This document shows positions 39,334-49,326 of a stretch of 64,000 bases of DNA, piece after piece. A program made the position numbers and the translations under genes. The notes under the pieces were generated by a model. That model did no database searches. It was not told the origin of the DNA and saw only the letters and a list, made by a program, of their open reading frames with translations. This stretch comes from Zhongshania aliphaticivorans (GTDB lineage Bacteria; Pseudomonadota; Gammaproteobacteria; Pseudomonadales; Spongiibacteraceae): the NCBI RefSeq assembly GCF_001586255.1, contig NZ_CP014544.1, forward strand, positions 1,457,501 to 1,521,500, given 5' to 3'. Within the stretch, counting starts at the first letter, position 1, and each line of letters opens with the position of its first letter.

Positions 39334-40650
39334 GTGGAATTCCTATTGCAGCCCGGTGGTCAGATGCGCGGTACAGCCCGTGTTCCCGGTGATAAATCTA
39401 TTTCCCATCGCTCCATTATGCTCGGCGCGATTGCTGATGGCACCACCACCGTTGATGGCTTTCTTGAAGGTGAAGATGCGCTGTCGACGCTGAAAGCCTT
39501 TCAGGCCATGGGTGTGCAAATCGACGGCCCGGAAAATGGCCGAGTAGTGATTCACGGTGTCGGCCGCGATGGCTTAAAAGCGCCTGCGGGCGATTTGTAT
39601 GTGGGTAACTCTGGCACCTCGATGCGTCTGCTGGCGGGTTTACTTGCGGGGCAAAATTTTGATGTCACCATGACTGGTGACGTATCGCTGAGCAAGCGGC
39701 CGATGGAACGCGTGGCGGCGCCGCTGCGTGCAATGGGCGCGGTGGTTGAAACCGGTGAGGGTGGTCGTCCACCCTTAACACTGCGCGGCGGCAGTAAATT
39801 ACAGGGTATTGATTACGTGCTACCCATGGCCAGTGCTCAGGTCAAATCCTGCGTGCTGCTGGCTGGCTTGTACGCGGAAGGTCAAACCCGCACCACTGAA
39901 CCAGCGCCCACTCGAGATCACAGCGAGCGCATGCTGCGTGGTTTTGGCTACGACGTTCAGGTCACGGGCCCCGTGGCCACGCTTCAGGGTGGCGGTCGTT
40001 TGTCGGCAGTACACATTGACGTGCCAGCGGACATCTCTTCGGCGGCCTTTTTTATGGTGGCGGCGAGTATTTGCCCCAATGCCGATTTAACCCTTGAGCA
40101 CGTTGGTATTAACCCCACCCGCGTTGGCGTCATCAATATTCTTTGCGCTATGGGTGGTGATATCACTGTCTTTAACGAACGCGAAGTGGGTGGCGAGCCA
40201 GTGGCAGATATTCGTATTCGCCATGCCAAGCTTAAGGGTATTAATATCCCGGAAGATCAGGTGCCTTTGGCGATAGATGAATTCCCAGTACTTTTCGTCG
40301 CAGCAGCCTGCGCCGAAGGCCGCACGGTATTGACCGGCGCCGAAGAGTTACGTGTTAAAGAGAGCGATCGAATTCAAGTCATGGCCGATGGTCTGCAGGC
40401 GATGGGTATTTCGGCTGTACCGACTGAAGACGGTATTGTGATTGAAGGCGGTCAAATCACCGGTGCAACAGTTAATAGCCACCACGATCACCGTATTGCC
40501 ATGTCCTTTGCGGTGGCCTCGCTGCGCGCGACTGAAACAATTCGGATACAGGATTGTGATAATGTAGCGACCTCATTCCCGAACTTTGTTGAATTGGCGG
40601 CGAGCTTGGGGATGCAGATCGAGCAATTTGATGCAGAGAATGCCTCATGA
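39334..40650 (+). CDS. aroA: AroA, EPSP synthase
   Basis: This 438-residue enzyme makes 5-enolpyruvylshikimate-3-phosphate from shikimate-3-phosphate and PEP. The PEP-binding [10 protein letters not shown] and [10 protein letters not shown] motifs and [15 protein letters not shown] are clear. The position equivalent to E. coli Pro101 is Leu, as in some Bacillus-like enzymes. It starts at GTG 39334 and overlaps cmk by 4 bp. Confidence 0.95.
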   Translation: MEFLLQPGGQMRGTARVPGDKSISHRSIMLGAIADGTTTVDGFLEGEDALSTLKAFQAMGVQIDGPENGRVVIHGVGRDGLKAPAGDLYVGNSGTSMRLLAGLLAGQNFDVTMTGDVSLSKRPMERVAAPLRAMGAVVETGEGGRPPLTLRGGSKLQGIDYVLPMASAQVKSCVLLAGLYAEGQTRTTEPAPTRDHSERMLRGFGYDVQVTGPVATLQGGGRLSAVHIDVPADISSAAFFMVAASICPNADLTLEHVGINPTRVGVINILCAMGGDITVFNEREVGGEPVADIRIRHAKLKGINIPEDQVPLAIDEFPVLFVAAACAEGRTVLTGAEELRVKESDRIQVMADGLQAMGISAVPTEDGIVIEGGQITGATVNSHHDHRIAMSFAVASLRATETIRIQDCDNVATSFPNFVELAASLGMQIEQFDAENAS

Positions 40651-41333
40651 GTAATGTTCCCGTTATTGCCATTGACGGCCCCAGCGGTTCCGGCAAAGGC
40701 ACTTTGTGTCAGACCTTGGCGCGTCATTTTGGTTGGCACTTATTAGACAGTGGTGCCTTATACCGTTTGACGGGTATGGCTGCCGATCGTCATGGCATAG
40801 CTTTAGACGATGAGCTGGCAGTTGCTGAACTGGCCAAAAATTTAGATGTACAGTTTGTGCCCGGTGAATCAGGTGAACCTACCTCGGTGCTGCTGGAAGG
40901 CGATGACGTGAGCGGCGAGCTGCGCACCGAGAAAACCGGTTTGCTCGCTTCGAAAGTCGCCGTTTTGGGCGCCGTGCGCAGCGCCTTATTGCAGCGTCAG
41001 CGGGATTTTGCGCAAACGCCGGGGCTGGTCGCTGATGGCCGGGACATGGGTACGGTGGTGTTTACCGATGCACCGCTCAAGATATTTTTAACCGCCAGCG
41101 CAGAGGAACGCGCCGAGCGGCGCTATAAGCAGTTGAAATCAAAGGGTGATAATGTTAATCTCGCGACCCTTTTATTGGAGATTCAGGCTCGCGATAAGCG
41201 AGATTCTGAGCGCGAACTGGCTCCTTTAAAGCCCGCTGCTGACGCGATACAACTTGATAGCAGTGGTTTAGGGATCGAAGAAGTGTTCGAACGGGTGTTG
41301 GCAGAAGCCAAGATTCGTCAGCTTGGCTTGTAA
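40647..41333 (+). CDS. cmk: Cmk, cytidylate kinase
   Basis: This 228-residue P-loop kinase phosphorylates CMP and d[17 protein letters not shown] is the Walker [13 protein letters not shown] binds the nucleotide, and [10 protein letters not shown] is family-specific. Its ATG overlaps the aroA stop (ATGA). It is followed by the separately controlled rpsA. Confidence 0.96.
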   Translation: MSNVPVIAIDGPSGSGKGTLCQTLARHFGWHLLDSGALYRLTGMAADRHGIALDDELAVAELAKNLDVQFVPGESGEPTSVLLEGDDVSGELRTEKTGLLASKVAVLGAVRSALLQRQRDFAQTPGLVADGRDMGTVVFTDAPLKIFLTASAEERAERRYKQLKSKGDNVNLATLLLEIQARDKRDSERELAPLKPAADAIQLDSSGLGIEEVFERVLAEAKIRQLGL

Positions 41334-41403
41334 AAGTCAGCTAAAAACCGTCACAGACAGCGCAAATACCAGCTGGCGTTGTTTTGGGGCAATATGAATT
41401 GAC

Positions 41404-41424
41404 CCGTGTAAGCTGGATACACGG
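41404..41424 (+). promoter_or_regulatory. Hairpin in the rpsA leader
   Basis: CCGTGTA (41404-41410) and TACACGG (41418-41424) form a perfect 7-bp stem with a 7-base loop, 43 bp before rpsA. S1 is known to autoregulate its own mRNA leader in gammaproteobacteria. A TTGACC immediately upstream may instead mark a promoter. Confidence 0.45.
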
Positions 41425-41467
41425 CGATACGGTGGCGATGCCACTATTAATACTCAGGTAATGACTA

Positions 41468-43150
41468 ATGAGCGAGAGCTTTGCTGATCTATTTGAAGAA
41501 AGTTTAAAAACCATTGATATGAAACCCGGTTCAATCGTAACCGGTGTTGTTATCGATATTGACAGTGATTGGGTTACCGTTCACGCCGGACTGAAATCTG
41601 AGGGTGTTATTCCTCGCGAGCAGTTTCTGAGCGAAAGCGGTGAGTTCATTCTGGCAATTGGTGACGAAGTTCAAGTTGCTTTAGAGTCTGTAGAAGATGG
41701 CTTTGGCGAAACTAAACTGTCACGTGAAAAAGCCAAGCGTGCTGAAGCATGGACTACTCTTGAAGCTGCCTATGAAGCTGAAGAAACCGTTATCGGTATC
41801 ATCAATGGCAAGGTAAAAGGTGGTTTTACTGTCGACATCAACAGCATCCGTGCCTTCCTGCCCGGTTCATTGGTTGACGTTCGTCCGGTTCGCGATACTG
41901 CGCACCTCGAAGGCAAAGAACTCGAATTCAAAGTCATTAAGCTGGACCAGAAGCGTAACAACGTTGTTGTTTCTCGTCGCGCCGTTCTTGAGAGCGTAAA
42001 CAGCGAAGAGCGCGAAGCGCTACTCGAATCTCTGCAAGAAGGCATGATTGTTAAAGGTATCGTTAAGAACCTGACCGACTACGGCGCATTCGTAGACTTG
42101 GGCGGTATTGACGGCCTGTTGCACATCACCGATATGGCTTGGAAGCGTATTAAGCACCCAAGCGAGATCGTGAATGTTGGCGACGAAATTGACGTTCGTA
42201 TTCTTAAGTTCGACCGTGAGCGCAACCGCGTTTCATTGGGTCTGAAGCAGCTTGGCGAAGATCCATGGGTGGCTATCAAAGGCCGTTACCCAGAGAATTC
42301 ACGTGTTAAAGCCAAGGTTACTAATCTGACTGACTACGGCTGCTTCGCTGAAATTGAAGAAGGCGTTGAAGGTTTGGTTCACGTTTCAGAAATGGATTGG
42401 ACCAACAAAAACATTCACCCATCGAAAGTGGTTAATGTTGGCGACGAAGTAGAAGTAATGATCCTGGATATCGACGAAGAGCGTCGTCGTATTTCTTTGG
42501 GTATCAAGCAGTGCCAGCAGAACCCATGGGATGCTTTCGGTGGCCAGTTCACTAAAGGCGACAAGATCAAGGGCGCTATCAAGTCTATTACTGACTTCGG
42601 TATCTTCATCGGTCTAGACGGCAACATCGACGGTCTGGTTCACTTGTCAGACATTTCTTGGAACGAAACCGGCGAAGAAGCCGTGCGTAAGTTCAAGAAA
42701 GGCGACGAGATTGAGACGGTAATCCTGTCTATCGATCCTGAGCGCGAGCGTATTTCTTTGGGCATTAAGCAGCTTGAAGACGACCCGTTCTCTAACTACG
42801 TTGCTGAAAATGACAAAGGCGCCATTGTAAATGGTGTTGTTAAAGAAGTTGACGCTAAAGCCGCTATCATCGTATTGAGCGAAGAAGTGGAAGGCGTACT
42901 GAAAGCTTCTGAAATCAGCCGTGATAAAGTTGAAGATGCGCGTAACGTCCTGAAAGTGGGCGAGACCGTTGAAGTTAAGATTATCAGTGTTGATCGCAAG
43001 AATCGCGCAATGACCTTGTCTATTAAAGCCAAGGACGTTGACGACGAGAAAGAAGCAGTTAAGTCACTGCGTGAGAAGGACACTGAGACCGTTGCACCTG
43101 CAACTACTATCGGTGACTTGATCAAAGCTCAGATGGAAAACAAAGACTAA
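41468..43150 (+). CDS. rpsA: RpsA, 30S ribosomal protein S1
   Basis: This 560-residue protein is built of six S1 RNA-binding repeats, the standard gammaproteobacterial size. Repeated units such as [29 protein letters not shown]-like segments recur about every 85 residues. It unwinds mRNA leaders for translation initiation. AGGTAATGACTAATG gives a modest ribosome binding site, as usual for rpsA, which relies on leader structure. Confidence 0.97.
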   Translation: MSESFADLFEESLKTIDMKPGSIVTGVVIDIDSDWVTVHAGLKSEGVIPREQFLSESGEFILAIGDEVQVALESVEDGFGETKLSREKAKRAEAWTTLEAAYEAEETVIGIINGKVKGGFTVDINSIRAFLPGSLVDVRPVRDTAHLEGKELEFKVIKLDQKRNNVVVSRRAVLESVNSEEREALLESLQEGMIVKGIVKNLTDYGAFVDLGGIDGLLHITDMAWKRIKHPSEIVNVGDEIDVRILKFDRERNRVSLGLKQLGEDPWVAIKGRYPENSRVKAKVTNLTDYGCFAEIEEGVEGLVHVSEMDWTNKNIHPSKVVNVGDEVEVMILDIDEERRRISLGIKQCQQNPWDAFGGQFTKGDKIKGAIKSITDFGIFIGLDGNIDGLVHLSDISWNETGEEAVRKFKKGDEIETVILSIDPERERISLGIKQLEDDPFSNYVAENDKGAIVNGVVKEVDAKAAIIVLSEEVEGVLKASEISRDKVEDARNVLKVGETVEVKIISVDRKNRAMTLSIKAKDVDDEKEAVKSLREKDTETVAPATTIGDLIKAQMENKD

Positions 43151-43160
43151 GGTCTGCGTG

Positions 43161-43188
43161 ACGCGCACTTATCGTGATAAGTGCGCGT
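43161..43188. terminator. 13-bp hairpin after rpsA
   Basis: ACGCGCACTTATC (43161-43173) and GATAAGTGCGCGT (43176-43188) are perfect inverted copies. There is no T-run downstream, so it may stop transcription weakly or mainly protect the mRNA 3' end. Confidence 0.55.
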
Positions 43189-43256
43189 AACTATCTGGCT
43201 TATATGCAAAATAATGCTAAGCTAGGCTTGAATGTTGGCGACAACGGGAACAAGCA

Positions 43257-43553
43257 ATGACCAAATCCGAGTTAATAGAACTAATCGCAGAGCACCAGCC
43301 TCAGCTGTCTCACAAGGACATTGAGCTGGCAGTAAAAACCATGATTGAGCATATGTCTCAGGTCTTGGCGACTGGCGATCGTATAGAAATACGCGGCTTT
43401 GGCAGTTTTTCGCTGCACTATCGGGAGCCTCGCATGGGGCGGAATCCAAAAACCGGTGATACAGTTGAGCTGCCTGGTAAATATGTTCCTCATTTCAAAC
43501 CTGGTAAAGAATTACGTGAGCGGGTAAACCTGAGCATTCAATCAGGCGCTTAG
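43257..43553 (+). CDS. ihfB: IhfB, integration host factor beta subunit
   Basis: This 98-residue HU/IHF-family DNA-bending protein follows rpsA, the classic position of ihfB. The beta-arm segment [13 protein letters not shown] with the intercalating Pro, and the final [11 protein letters not shown], are characteristic. It should bend the CRISPR leader, where a consensus IHF site is present at 9805, and act in many nucleoprotein complexes. Confidence 0.96.
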   Translation: MTKSELIELIAEHQPQLSHKDIELAVKTMIEHMSQVLATGDRIEIRGFGSFSLHYREPRMGRNPKTGDTVELPGKYVPHFKPGKELRERVNLSIQSGA

Positions 43554-43634
43554 TTGCGGTATCTGCTGGCGTTATTTTTTAAGAAACGGTATGGTCTTTG
43601 GCTATATCGTTTTTTTTTGTGTGGATGAAACTAG

Positions 43635-43931
43635 ATGCGCCTCATTGGTTCGATATTAGTGCTGGTATTATTATTCGCTGTGCTGGGCTTGGGTTTACTT
43701 TTTACCCTCGAAAACGATGTGCTTGTGCCGCTGAATATCCTGGTTGCAGAGCTTCCCGCACAACGTCTGTCAACTTGGATAATACTCGCGTTCTTTTTGG
43801 GTGGCGTATGCGGTCTATTGGCAGCGTCAATTGCCATATTGCGCCTTCAGGCATCCCGGTTGAGTCTGCGCCGCCAGTTGGCTGCTAAGCCCGGTAAAGC
43901 GGTTGTGGAGAGTCGTGGTGCGGGTGTCTGA
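43635..43931 (+). CDS. lapA: LapA-type lipopolysaccharide assembly membrane protein
   Basis: This 98-residue protein has two transmembrane helices (about 5-25 and 43-65) separated by a short loop, matching the LapA (DUF1049) family. It lies 6 bp upstream of lapB, the conserved pairing. LapA/LapB act in LPS assembly and control of LpxC turnover. The cytoplasmic tail is short and basic. Confidence 0.85.
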   Translation: MRLIGSILVLVLLFAVLGLGLLFTLENDVLVPLNILVAELPAQRLSTWIILAFFLGGVCGLLAASIAILRLQASRLSLRRQLAAKPGKAVVESRGAGV

Positions 43932-43937
43932 GTTTAA

Positions 43938-45134
43938 ATGAGCAATGAGTTACTGCAGTTTTTGTTTTTTGTGGTCGCAGTGTCAGCGGGGTGGTTAGCG
44001 GGTTATTGCTATCGGCCACGGTCGGGGAAAAAAGACACTGAGACTAGTAGCTCGTATTATAAAGGTCTTAATTACTTGCTGAGCGAGCAGCCCGATGCTG
44101 CGGTGATGACAGTAATTAATGATTTGCCTGTCAATCTTGAAACACTTCCTACTCATTTGGCGCTAGGTAATTTACTGCGTAGTAAGGGTGAGGTTGATGG
44201 CGCGATCCGTGTTCATCAAAATTTGTTGTCGCGACCAAGCCTGCCCAGAGAAAAACTTCATCAAGTTCACTTAGAGCTGGCTCGAGATTATATTTCTGCC
44301 GGTGTGTTAGATCGCGCTGAGCGCTTATTGAAAGATGTGGTTGATGAGTCGGAGGTGTTTCGCGCTGATGCCTTAGAGCATTTGCAGCATATTTATCAAA
44401 CAGAGCGCGAATGGGATCACGCTATAGCCGTCGCGCTGCGCCGCTTGCCACCCCGCAGTTGGTTGAAAAAAGCCCCTGTGGCAGGGCCTGCGGATCGTCG
44501 AGTTGAGCGCGCCTTAAGTCATTTTTATTGCGAAAAAGCCCAGTTGCTGTTGGCCGAGCACAATTACAAAGAGGCGATAGCGGCTCTGCAAAGCGCCCGG
44601 CAGTTTGACCGAGATAATGTTCGTGCCTATATGTTGTCGGCCAATATTGCACTAAAACAAAATAAGCCCGAGCTGGCGCTGGACTTGCTGCATACCGCAA
44701 TCGATAGGCAGGCGGCGTTTAGCTCGGAAATGCTGCCTTTGTTTCGCGAAGCCTTTGCTCGTTTTAGCGGGCGAGACGCCTATTTAGATGCCTTGCTTGG
44801 TATTGCTAAAAATACCGAGAGCTCAGCCTTTATTATTGAGGCGGCAGAGTTGATGGCGGCCAAGGATGGCAGTGAGTTAACGCTTCAATATTTATTAGAT
44901 GCTGCGCGGCAGCGGCCTACCCTTGGTTTATTGGCAAAGGTGCTTGAGCAACCAGCGGCAGGAAGCGGCCAAACTCTGGAGCTGGTGCAGGGGGTTTTGC
45001 TGAAATTGCGCGCAGAGCGCCCGGCCTATCGCTGCCGACAGTGCGGCTTTTCCGGTCAAAAGTTACACTGGTTGTGTCCCAGCTGTGAGCAGTGGGGTAC
45101 CATAACGCCCATTCGTGGAACCCAGGGTGATTAA
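43938..45134 (+). CDS. lapB: LapB (YciM), LPS-assembly TPR protein
   Basis: This 398-residue protein has an N-terminal membrane anchor (LLQFLFFVVAVSAGWLAGYCY), a TPR solenoid of about 300 residues and a C-terminal rubredoxin-like zinc ribbon (CRQCGF and CPSCEQWG). This is the LapB architecture, which promotes FtsH-mediated degradation of LpxC. It is adjacent to lapA upstream and pyrF downstream, the usual neighbourhood. Confidence 0.94.
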   Translation: MSNELLQFLFFVVAVSAGWLAGYCYRPRSGKKDTETSSSYYKGLNYLLSEQPDAAVMTVINDLPVNLETLPTHLALGNLLRSKGEVDGAIRVHQNLLSRPSLPREKLHQVHLELARDYISAGVLDRAERLLKDVVDESEVFRADALEHLQHIYQTEREWDHAIAVALRRLPPRSWLKKAPVAGPADRRVERALSHFYCEKAQLLLAEHNYKEAIAALQSARQFDRDNVRAYMLSANIALKQNKPELALDLLHTAIDRQAAFSSEMLPLFREAFARFSGRDAYLDALLGIAKNTESSAFIIEAAELMAAKDGSELTLQYLLDAARQRPTLGLLAKVLEQPAAGSGQTLELVQGVLLKLRAERPAYRCRQCGFSGQKLHWLCPSCEQWGTITPIRGTQGD

Positions 45135-45143
45135 GCAAATATT

Positions 45144-45854
45144 ATGAGTTCAAAAACACCACTTTCCCCAGTCATTATTGCCTTGGATTTTGCAAGGCGT
45201 GCCGAATTAGATGCGCTGGTTGATCAATTGGATCCAAGTCAGTGTCGTCTAAAAGTCGGTAAAGAGCTTTTTACTTTATTTGGCCCAGAGGTAGTAAGAA
45301 GCCTGCAGCAGCGCGGTTTTGAAGTATTTCTCGATTTAAAATTTCACGATATTCCCAATACCACGGCGGCGGCAGTGGCTGCTGCAGCTGAACTCGGGGT
45401 GTGGATGGTGAATGTGCATGCCAGTGGCGGCGCAAAAATGATGTCGGCTGCTAAAACGGCCTTGCTGCCCTACGGTAAAGACGCGCCCTTGCTGATTGCT
45501 GTCACCGTATTAACGTCGATGCATAGTGATGAATTGGCGGCTATTGGCGTGGCAGGTGACGCGCCAGCCCAGGTATCGCGGCTCGCGGCGTTGACTGCCG
45601 ACTGTGGTTTAGATGGTGTAGTCTGCTCTGCACAGGAAACGCCAATATTGCGGGCTCAAAGTTCAGACCAGTTTTTGCTGGTGACGCCAGGAATACGCCC
45701 GGCCGGAAGCGAACTCAGTGACCAGACGCGGGTAGCGACACCCGCCGACGCGATGGCGATGGGCAGTAGTTATTTAGTTATTGGGCGGCCAGTTACGCGT
45801 AGCGCGAACCCTTTGGCGGCCCTCAAGGCTATAAATCAATCATTGGGCTATTGA
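45144..45854 (+). CDS. pyrF: PyrF, orotidine 5'-phosphate decarboxylase
   Basis: This 236-residue TIM-barrel enzyme makes UMP. The active-site segment [10 protein letters not shown], the N-terminal [15 protein letters not shown] and the C-terminal VTPGIRP are characteristic. It starts 9 bp after lapB and is probably cotranscribed with it. Confidence 0.96.
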   Translation: MSSKTPLSPVIIALDFARRAELDALVDQLDPSQCRLKVGKELFTLFGPEVVRSLQQRGFEVFLDLKFHDIPNTTAAAVAAAAELGVWMVNVHASGGAKMMSAAKTALLPYGKDAPLLIAVTVLTSMHSDELAAIGVAGDAPAQVSRLAALTADCGLDGVVCSAQETPILRAQSSDQFLLVTPGIRPAGSELSDQTRVATPADAMAMGSSYLVIGRPVTRSANPLAALKAINQSLGY

Positions 45855-45905
45855 ACTAGAGTACATTCGGTTAAATGGCCTAGCTTAAAAAATAAGGAAG
45901 TTAAT

Positions 45906-46871
45906 GTGGCTTATATAGATGTGTTTAACGGCGATGCCGACGGTTTGTGTTCGCTGGTGCAATTGCGCAATGCAAGTCCGGTGGAGAGTCGTCTTGTTAC
46001 CGGCGTAAAACGTGATATCGATTTATTAGATCGGGTAACGGTTAGCGAGGGCGATCAGCTCACGGTGCTGGACGTGTCGCTCGATAAAAACCGCGTGGGT
46101 TTAGTGGCGGCGCTGGAGGCGGGCGCCGAAGTAACTTACGTGGATCACCATTTTGCTGGTGATATTCCGCAGCATGCTAAGTTAACTACGCACATCAATA
46201 CGGCGTCTGACGTGTGTACCAGTTTATTGGTAAATGGCATGCTAAAGGGCCAATTTGCAGAGTGGGCCGTTGTTGGCGCCTTTGGTGATAATTTGCGCAA
46301 TAGCGCCTTGGCGGTGGCTAAGCCCCTTGACCTCAGCGCTGCTGAATTAGAGCTGCTCGAGAATTTGGGAATCTACCTTAATTACAATGGCTATGGCGCG
46401 AGTATTGAAGATTTGCACTTTGATCCTGAAACGCTCTATCGCAGCATTGCTCCCTTTGCGAGTCCGCGAGCTTTTATGCTCGAAGCGAAGGAAACTTTTT
46501 CTCAGCTTGAAGAAGGCTATAAAAACGATATGCGCGCCGCCAGTGAATTGCCAGCGGCTCACAGCGATAAGGCGACGGCGGTATTTATACTGCCGGACGA
46601 GCGCTGGGCACGCAGGGTGAGTGGCGTATATAGCAATGACCTCGCCAATGATAGTCCCGATCGTGCTCACGCCGTGCTCACTGAAAAGCAAGATGGCAAC
46701 TATCTAGTCAGTATCCGTGCCCCCTTAAATAATAAGCGCGGCGCCGATGAGTTTTGTCGACAATTTGCCACCGGTGGTGGCCGTGCGGCAGCGGCGGGTA
46801 TTAACGACTTGCCAATGACCAGTCTCACTAATTTTATTGATCGCTTCCAGTCCTTCTACGGGAACATGTAA
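45906..46871 (+). CDS. DHH-family phosphoesterase
   Basis: This 321-residue protein has the DHH phosphoesterase motifs FNGDADGLCSL near the N-terminus, VLDVSLDKN and VDHHFAGD, and a C-terminal DHHA1-like glycine-rich segment (FATGGGRAAAAGI). The metal ligands appear present. The family includes nanoRNases and cyclic-dinucleotide phosphodiesterases, but this protein lacks obvious features of RecJ or NrnA, so its substrate is unknown. It starts at GTG 45906 with AAGGAAG upstream, and the permease gene follows after 4 bp. Confidence 0.8.
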   Translation: MAYIDVFNGDADGLCSLVQLRNASPVESRLVTGVKRDIDLLDRVTVSEGDQLTVLDVSLDKNRVGLVAALEAGAEVTYVDHHFAGDIPQHAKLTTHINTASDVCTSLLVNGMLKGQFAEWAVVGAFGDNLRNSALAVAKPLDLSAAELELLENLGIYLNYNGYGASIEDLHFDPETLYRSIAPFASPRAFMLEAKETFSQLEEGYKNDMRAASELPAAHSDKATAVFILPDERWARRVSGVYSNDLANDSPDRAHAVLTEKQDGNYLVSIRAPLNNKRGADEFCRQFATGGGRAAAAGINDLPMTSLTNFIDRFQSFYGNM

Positions 46872-46875
46872 TTTA

Positions 46876-48651
46876 ATGATGTTCAGCGTTGATGCATGGA
46901 TTGTTTTGGGGGTCATTTCTGCCTGCCTAGTGGCCTTAATATTTAGCCGTCGCCCGCCAGATATGATCTTATGCGGTGGCGTTGTGGTCTTGCTATTGCT
47001 CGGGGTGTTATCTCCAAAAGAGGCGTTAGCGGGGATGTCGAATGAGGGCATGGTCACGGTTGGCGTGCTGTTTATTGTTGCTCAAGCGCTCTCTGAAACC
47101 GGTGTGGTCAGTTGGATTTCGCATAGTATGTTGGGCCGGCCAAAGTCGGCGCGGGTAGCCCAGCTTCGTCTAATGGCGCCAGTGGCGGCCTTTAGTACGA
47201 TTCTCAATAACACCCCCGTTGTGGCGATGATGATTCCTGCGGTACGAGACTGGGCAAAGCGCAATAATTTGCCTGTTTCTCAGTTGATGATTCCCCTTAG
47301 CTACGCCGCGATTGTCGGCGGTACCTGCACCTTAATTGGCACCAGTACCAATTTAGTCGTTAACGGTATGTTGCTGCATTCGCTTCCAGAACAAGCGCTA
47401 GGTATGTTCGATCTGGCGTGGGTCGGCTTGCCATGTGTTGTTTTGGTTATTGGCTTTACCATTTTAACAAGCCGTCGCTTGCTCCCGTCGAGCAAAGGAA
47501 AATCTGAGCGTTTTGGCGATACCCGTCAATATATTGTCGAAATGATGGTGGACGACAGTAGCCCTATGATTGGCCAGTCGATTGAGGAAGCTGGTTTACG
47601 GCAATTGCCCGCCATGTTCCTTATTGAAATCGTGCGTGACGAGCGCTTAATGACGGTGGTTTCACCCAAAGAAATTCTAATGGCGGGGGATCGCCTGATC
47701 TTTGCGGGTGATGTGCGTTCAGTGGTGGACTTGAAAAATTTCCACGGCCTGCGTTTAGCTGAAGATCAGGCCTTTAAATTAGGCGAAAATAATTTATCGC
47801 GCTGCTTGGCCGAGGTGGTGATATCACCGAACTTTCCCCACTTGGGGCGTATGGTTCGGGACATGAAATTTCGGAACAATTACGGTGCGGCGATTATCGC
47901 GATCTCCCGCAATGGTGAGCAGCTTAAGGGCCGAATTGGTGATGTCGAATTAGAGCCAGGTGATACCTTGTTGCTTGAGGCCTATGAGGATTTTGTGCCA
48001 AACCAGCGTTATTCAAGGGATTTTCTACTGGTTAGTGAAATAGAAAACTCGCGACCAGTGCGTCATGAGCATCGTTTCCGTGCGGGTATTATCATGGTTG
48101 CAATGGTTGCGGTTGTTGCCGTTGGTTGGTTGTCGATGCTCAAGGCCGCTTTTCTCGCGGCGGGGCTGTTGGTAGCTACTCGCTGTATTCGTGCCGCCGA
48201 TGCGCGTCGGAGTGTGGACTGGCAGATTTTACTTGTCATTGCCGCATCGATAGCTCTGGGCGGTTCGCTGGAATCTACCGGTGCGGCTGCTGTTATTGCA
48301 GGGGAAATTGTAGGGGCTGCGGCGGGTTCCCCTATCGCAACCTTGGTTGCAATTTTTGTTGTGACTACATTATTTTCAGCAGTGATCTCAAATTTGGCTG
48401 CGGCGGTGATTGTATTTCCCATCGCATTGGCGGCGAGTCAGCAGCTTGAGGTTAGCATGTTGCCTTTTGCGGTCACCTTGATGATGGCGGCCTCAGCGAG
48501 CTTTGCGACACCTATTGGCTACCAGACCAATCTTATGGTTTACGGCCCAGGCGACTACCGTTTTAGCGATTTCTTTAAAATTGGGGTGCCGCTCACTGTT
48601 CTGGTGGGGGTGACGACTATTCTGATTGTTCCCTTGGTCTGGCCATTTTGA
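46876..48651 (+). CDS. SLC13-family permease with RCK/TrkA-C domains
   Basis: This 591-residue inner-membrane transporter has two halves of several transmembrane helices each. Between them lies a soluble region with two RCK_C/TrkA-C-like repeats (about residues 205-385). The NNTPVVAMMIPAVRDWA and SNLAAAVIVFPIALAA segments are the paired substrate-binding motifs of the DASS/SLC13 group, and GTSTNLVVNGML follows the first. The substrate may be sulfate or a dicarboxylate; sequence does not decide. ATG 46876 (or the adjacent ATG 46879) is the start. Confidence 0.85.
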   Translation: MMFSVDAWIVLGVISACLVALIFSRRPPDMILCGGVVVLLLLGVLSPKEALAGMSNEGMVTVGVLFIVAQALSETGVVSWISHSMLGRPKSARVAQLRLMAPVAAFSTILNNTPVVAMMIPAVRDWAKRNNLPVSQLMIPLSYAAIVGGTCTLIGTSTNLVVNGMLLHSLPEQALGMFDLAWVGLPCVVLVIGFTILTSRRLLPSSKGKSERFGDTRQYIVEMMVDDSSPMIGQSIEEAGLRQLPAMFLIEIVRDERLMTVVSPKEILMAGDRLIFAGDVRSVVDLKNFHGLRLAEDQAFKLGENNLSRCLAEVVISPNFPHLGRMVRDMKFRNNYGAAIIAISRNGEQLKGRIGDVELEPGDTLLLEAYEDFVPNQRYSRDFLLVSEIENSRPVRHEHRFRAGIIMVAMVAVVAVGWLSMLKAAFLAAGLLVATRCIRAADARRSVDWQILLVIAASIALGGSLESTGAAAVIAGEIVGAAAGSPIATLVAIFVVTTLFSAVISNLAAAVIVFPIALAASQQLEVSMLPFAVTLMMAASASFATPIGYQTNLMVYGPGDYRFSDFFKIGVPLTVLVGVTTILIVPLVWPF

Positions 48652-48688
48652 GACGGGCTCTTAAGAAGCGTAAACCTCAAACCTCGGT

Positions 48689-49066
48689 TTAATCGCAGCG
48701 TAGCTCGCTTAATTTTATGACTTGATTGCGCTTGCGTAGCATGGCTTGGTCGGCAATAACGACGCTTGTGTGCTGCGCTGCAAAGCCATTTTCCGCCAAA
48801 AATTCACAAATGTCTTTAGCGTAATTTTTGGCATTAGTTTTGTCTTTGTCGACTGCAATCAATAAGGCGTCGTGTCGAAGCCACATTGCATCTACTGGGC
48901 TTTTACTCGCCGCGGTTTCAATGGCTCGCTCGATTTTTTTGTGAGCATTGCTAAATTCAGGACCCGCCTGCGCTGGCAAAATTGTCAGACCACTGCTCAG
49001 TAGCACAATACTTATCGTTGTACTGAAAATGGCACTTTTGGGTTTCCACATGGGGCTATTCAGCAT
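48689..49066 (-). CDS. Small secreted protein of unknown function
   Basis: This 125-residue protein has a signal peptide (hydrophobic stretch SAIFSTTISIVLLSSGLTIL, cleavage likely after PAQA). The mature domain is about 90 residues with two cysteines (ICEFL and ELRCD). I do not recognise the family. Start is at ATG 49066 or ATG 49051; neither has a good ribosome binding site. It is convergent with the permease gene and divergent from the TonB-dependent receptor, which is about 260 bp away. Confidence 0.6.
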   Translation of the reverse strand: MLNSPMWKPKSAIFSTTISIVLLSSGLTILPAQAGPEFSNAHKKIERAIETAASKSPVDAMWLRHDALLIAVDKDKTNAKNYAKDICEFLAENGFAAQHTSVVIADQAMLRKRNQVIKLSELRCD

Positions 49067-49251
49067 TGATTTATTCGCAATAATAACAAGGGTAGTCAGC
49101 GGTGAGTATAGCCCAGTCTCCGCAAAAATGGCTAAGGCGGATGTTGTTCAAATAAAGCGGCTTCGATTCAGCCTGCATGCTGGCGATGTAATTGCTGCGT
49201 CATTTGGCTGCGCGTGCTGGGGCAGGGTTTAATGTCATCACCACTAATACA
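49067..49251. other. Intergenic region, no gene seen
   Basis: This divergent gap between the small secreted protein and the receptor promoter contains only short open frames with no recognisable content. Confidence 0.5.
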
Positions 49252-49279
49252 TTGATTTGCCGCACTGTGTAGTTATACT
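49252..49279 (+). promoter_or_regulatory. Sigma70-type promoter of the TonB-dependent receptor
   Basis: TTGATT (49252-49257) and TATACT (49274-49279) are 16 bp apart and lie 48 bp before the receptor ATG. Confidence 0.6.
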
Positions 49280-49326
49280 GGCTTTGCTTACTCTACAATA
49301 AAAATAAATGTGCGTCTGGAGTCCTT

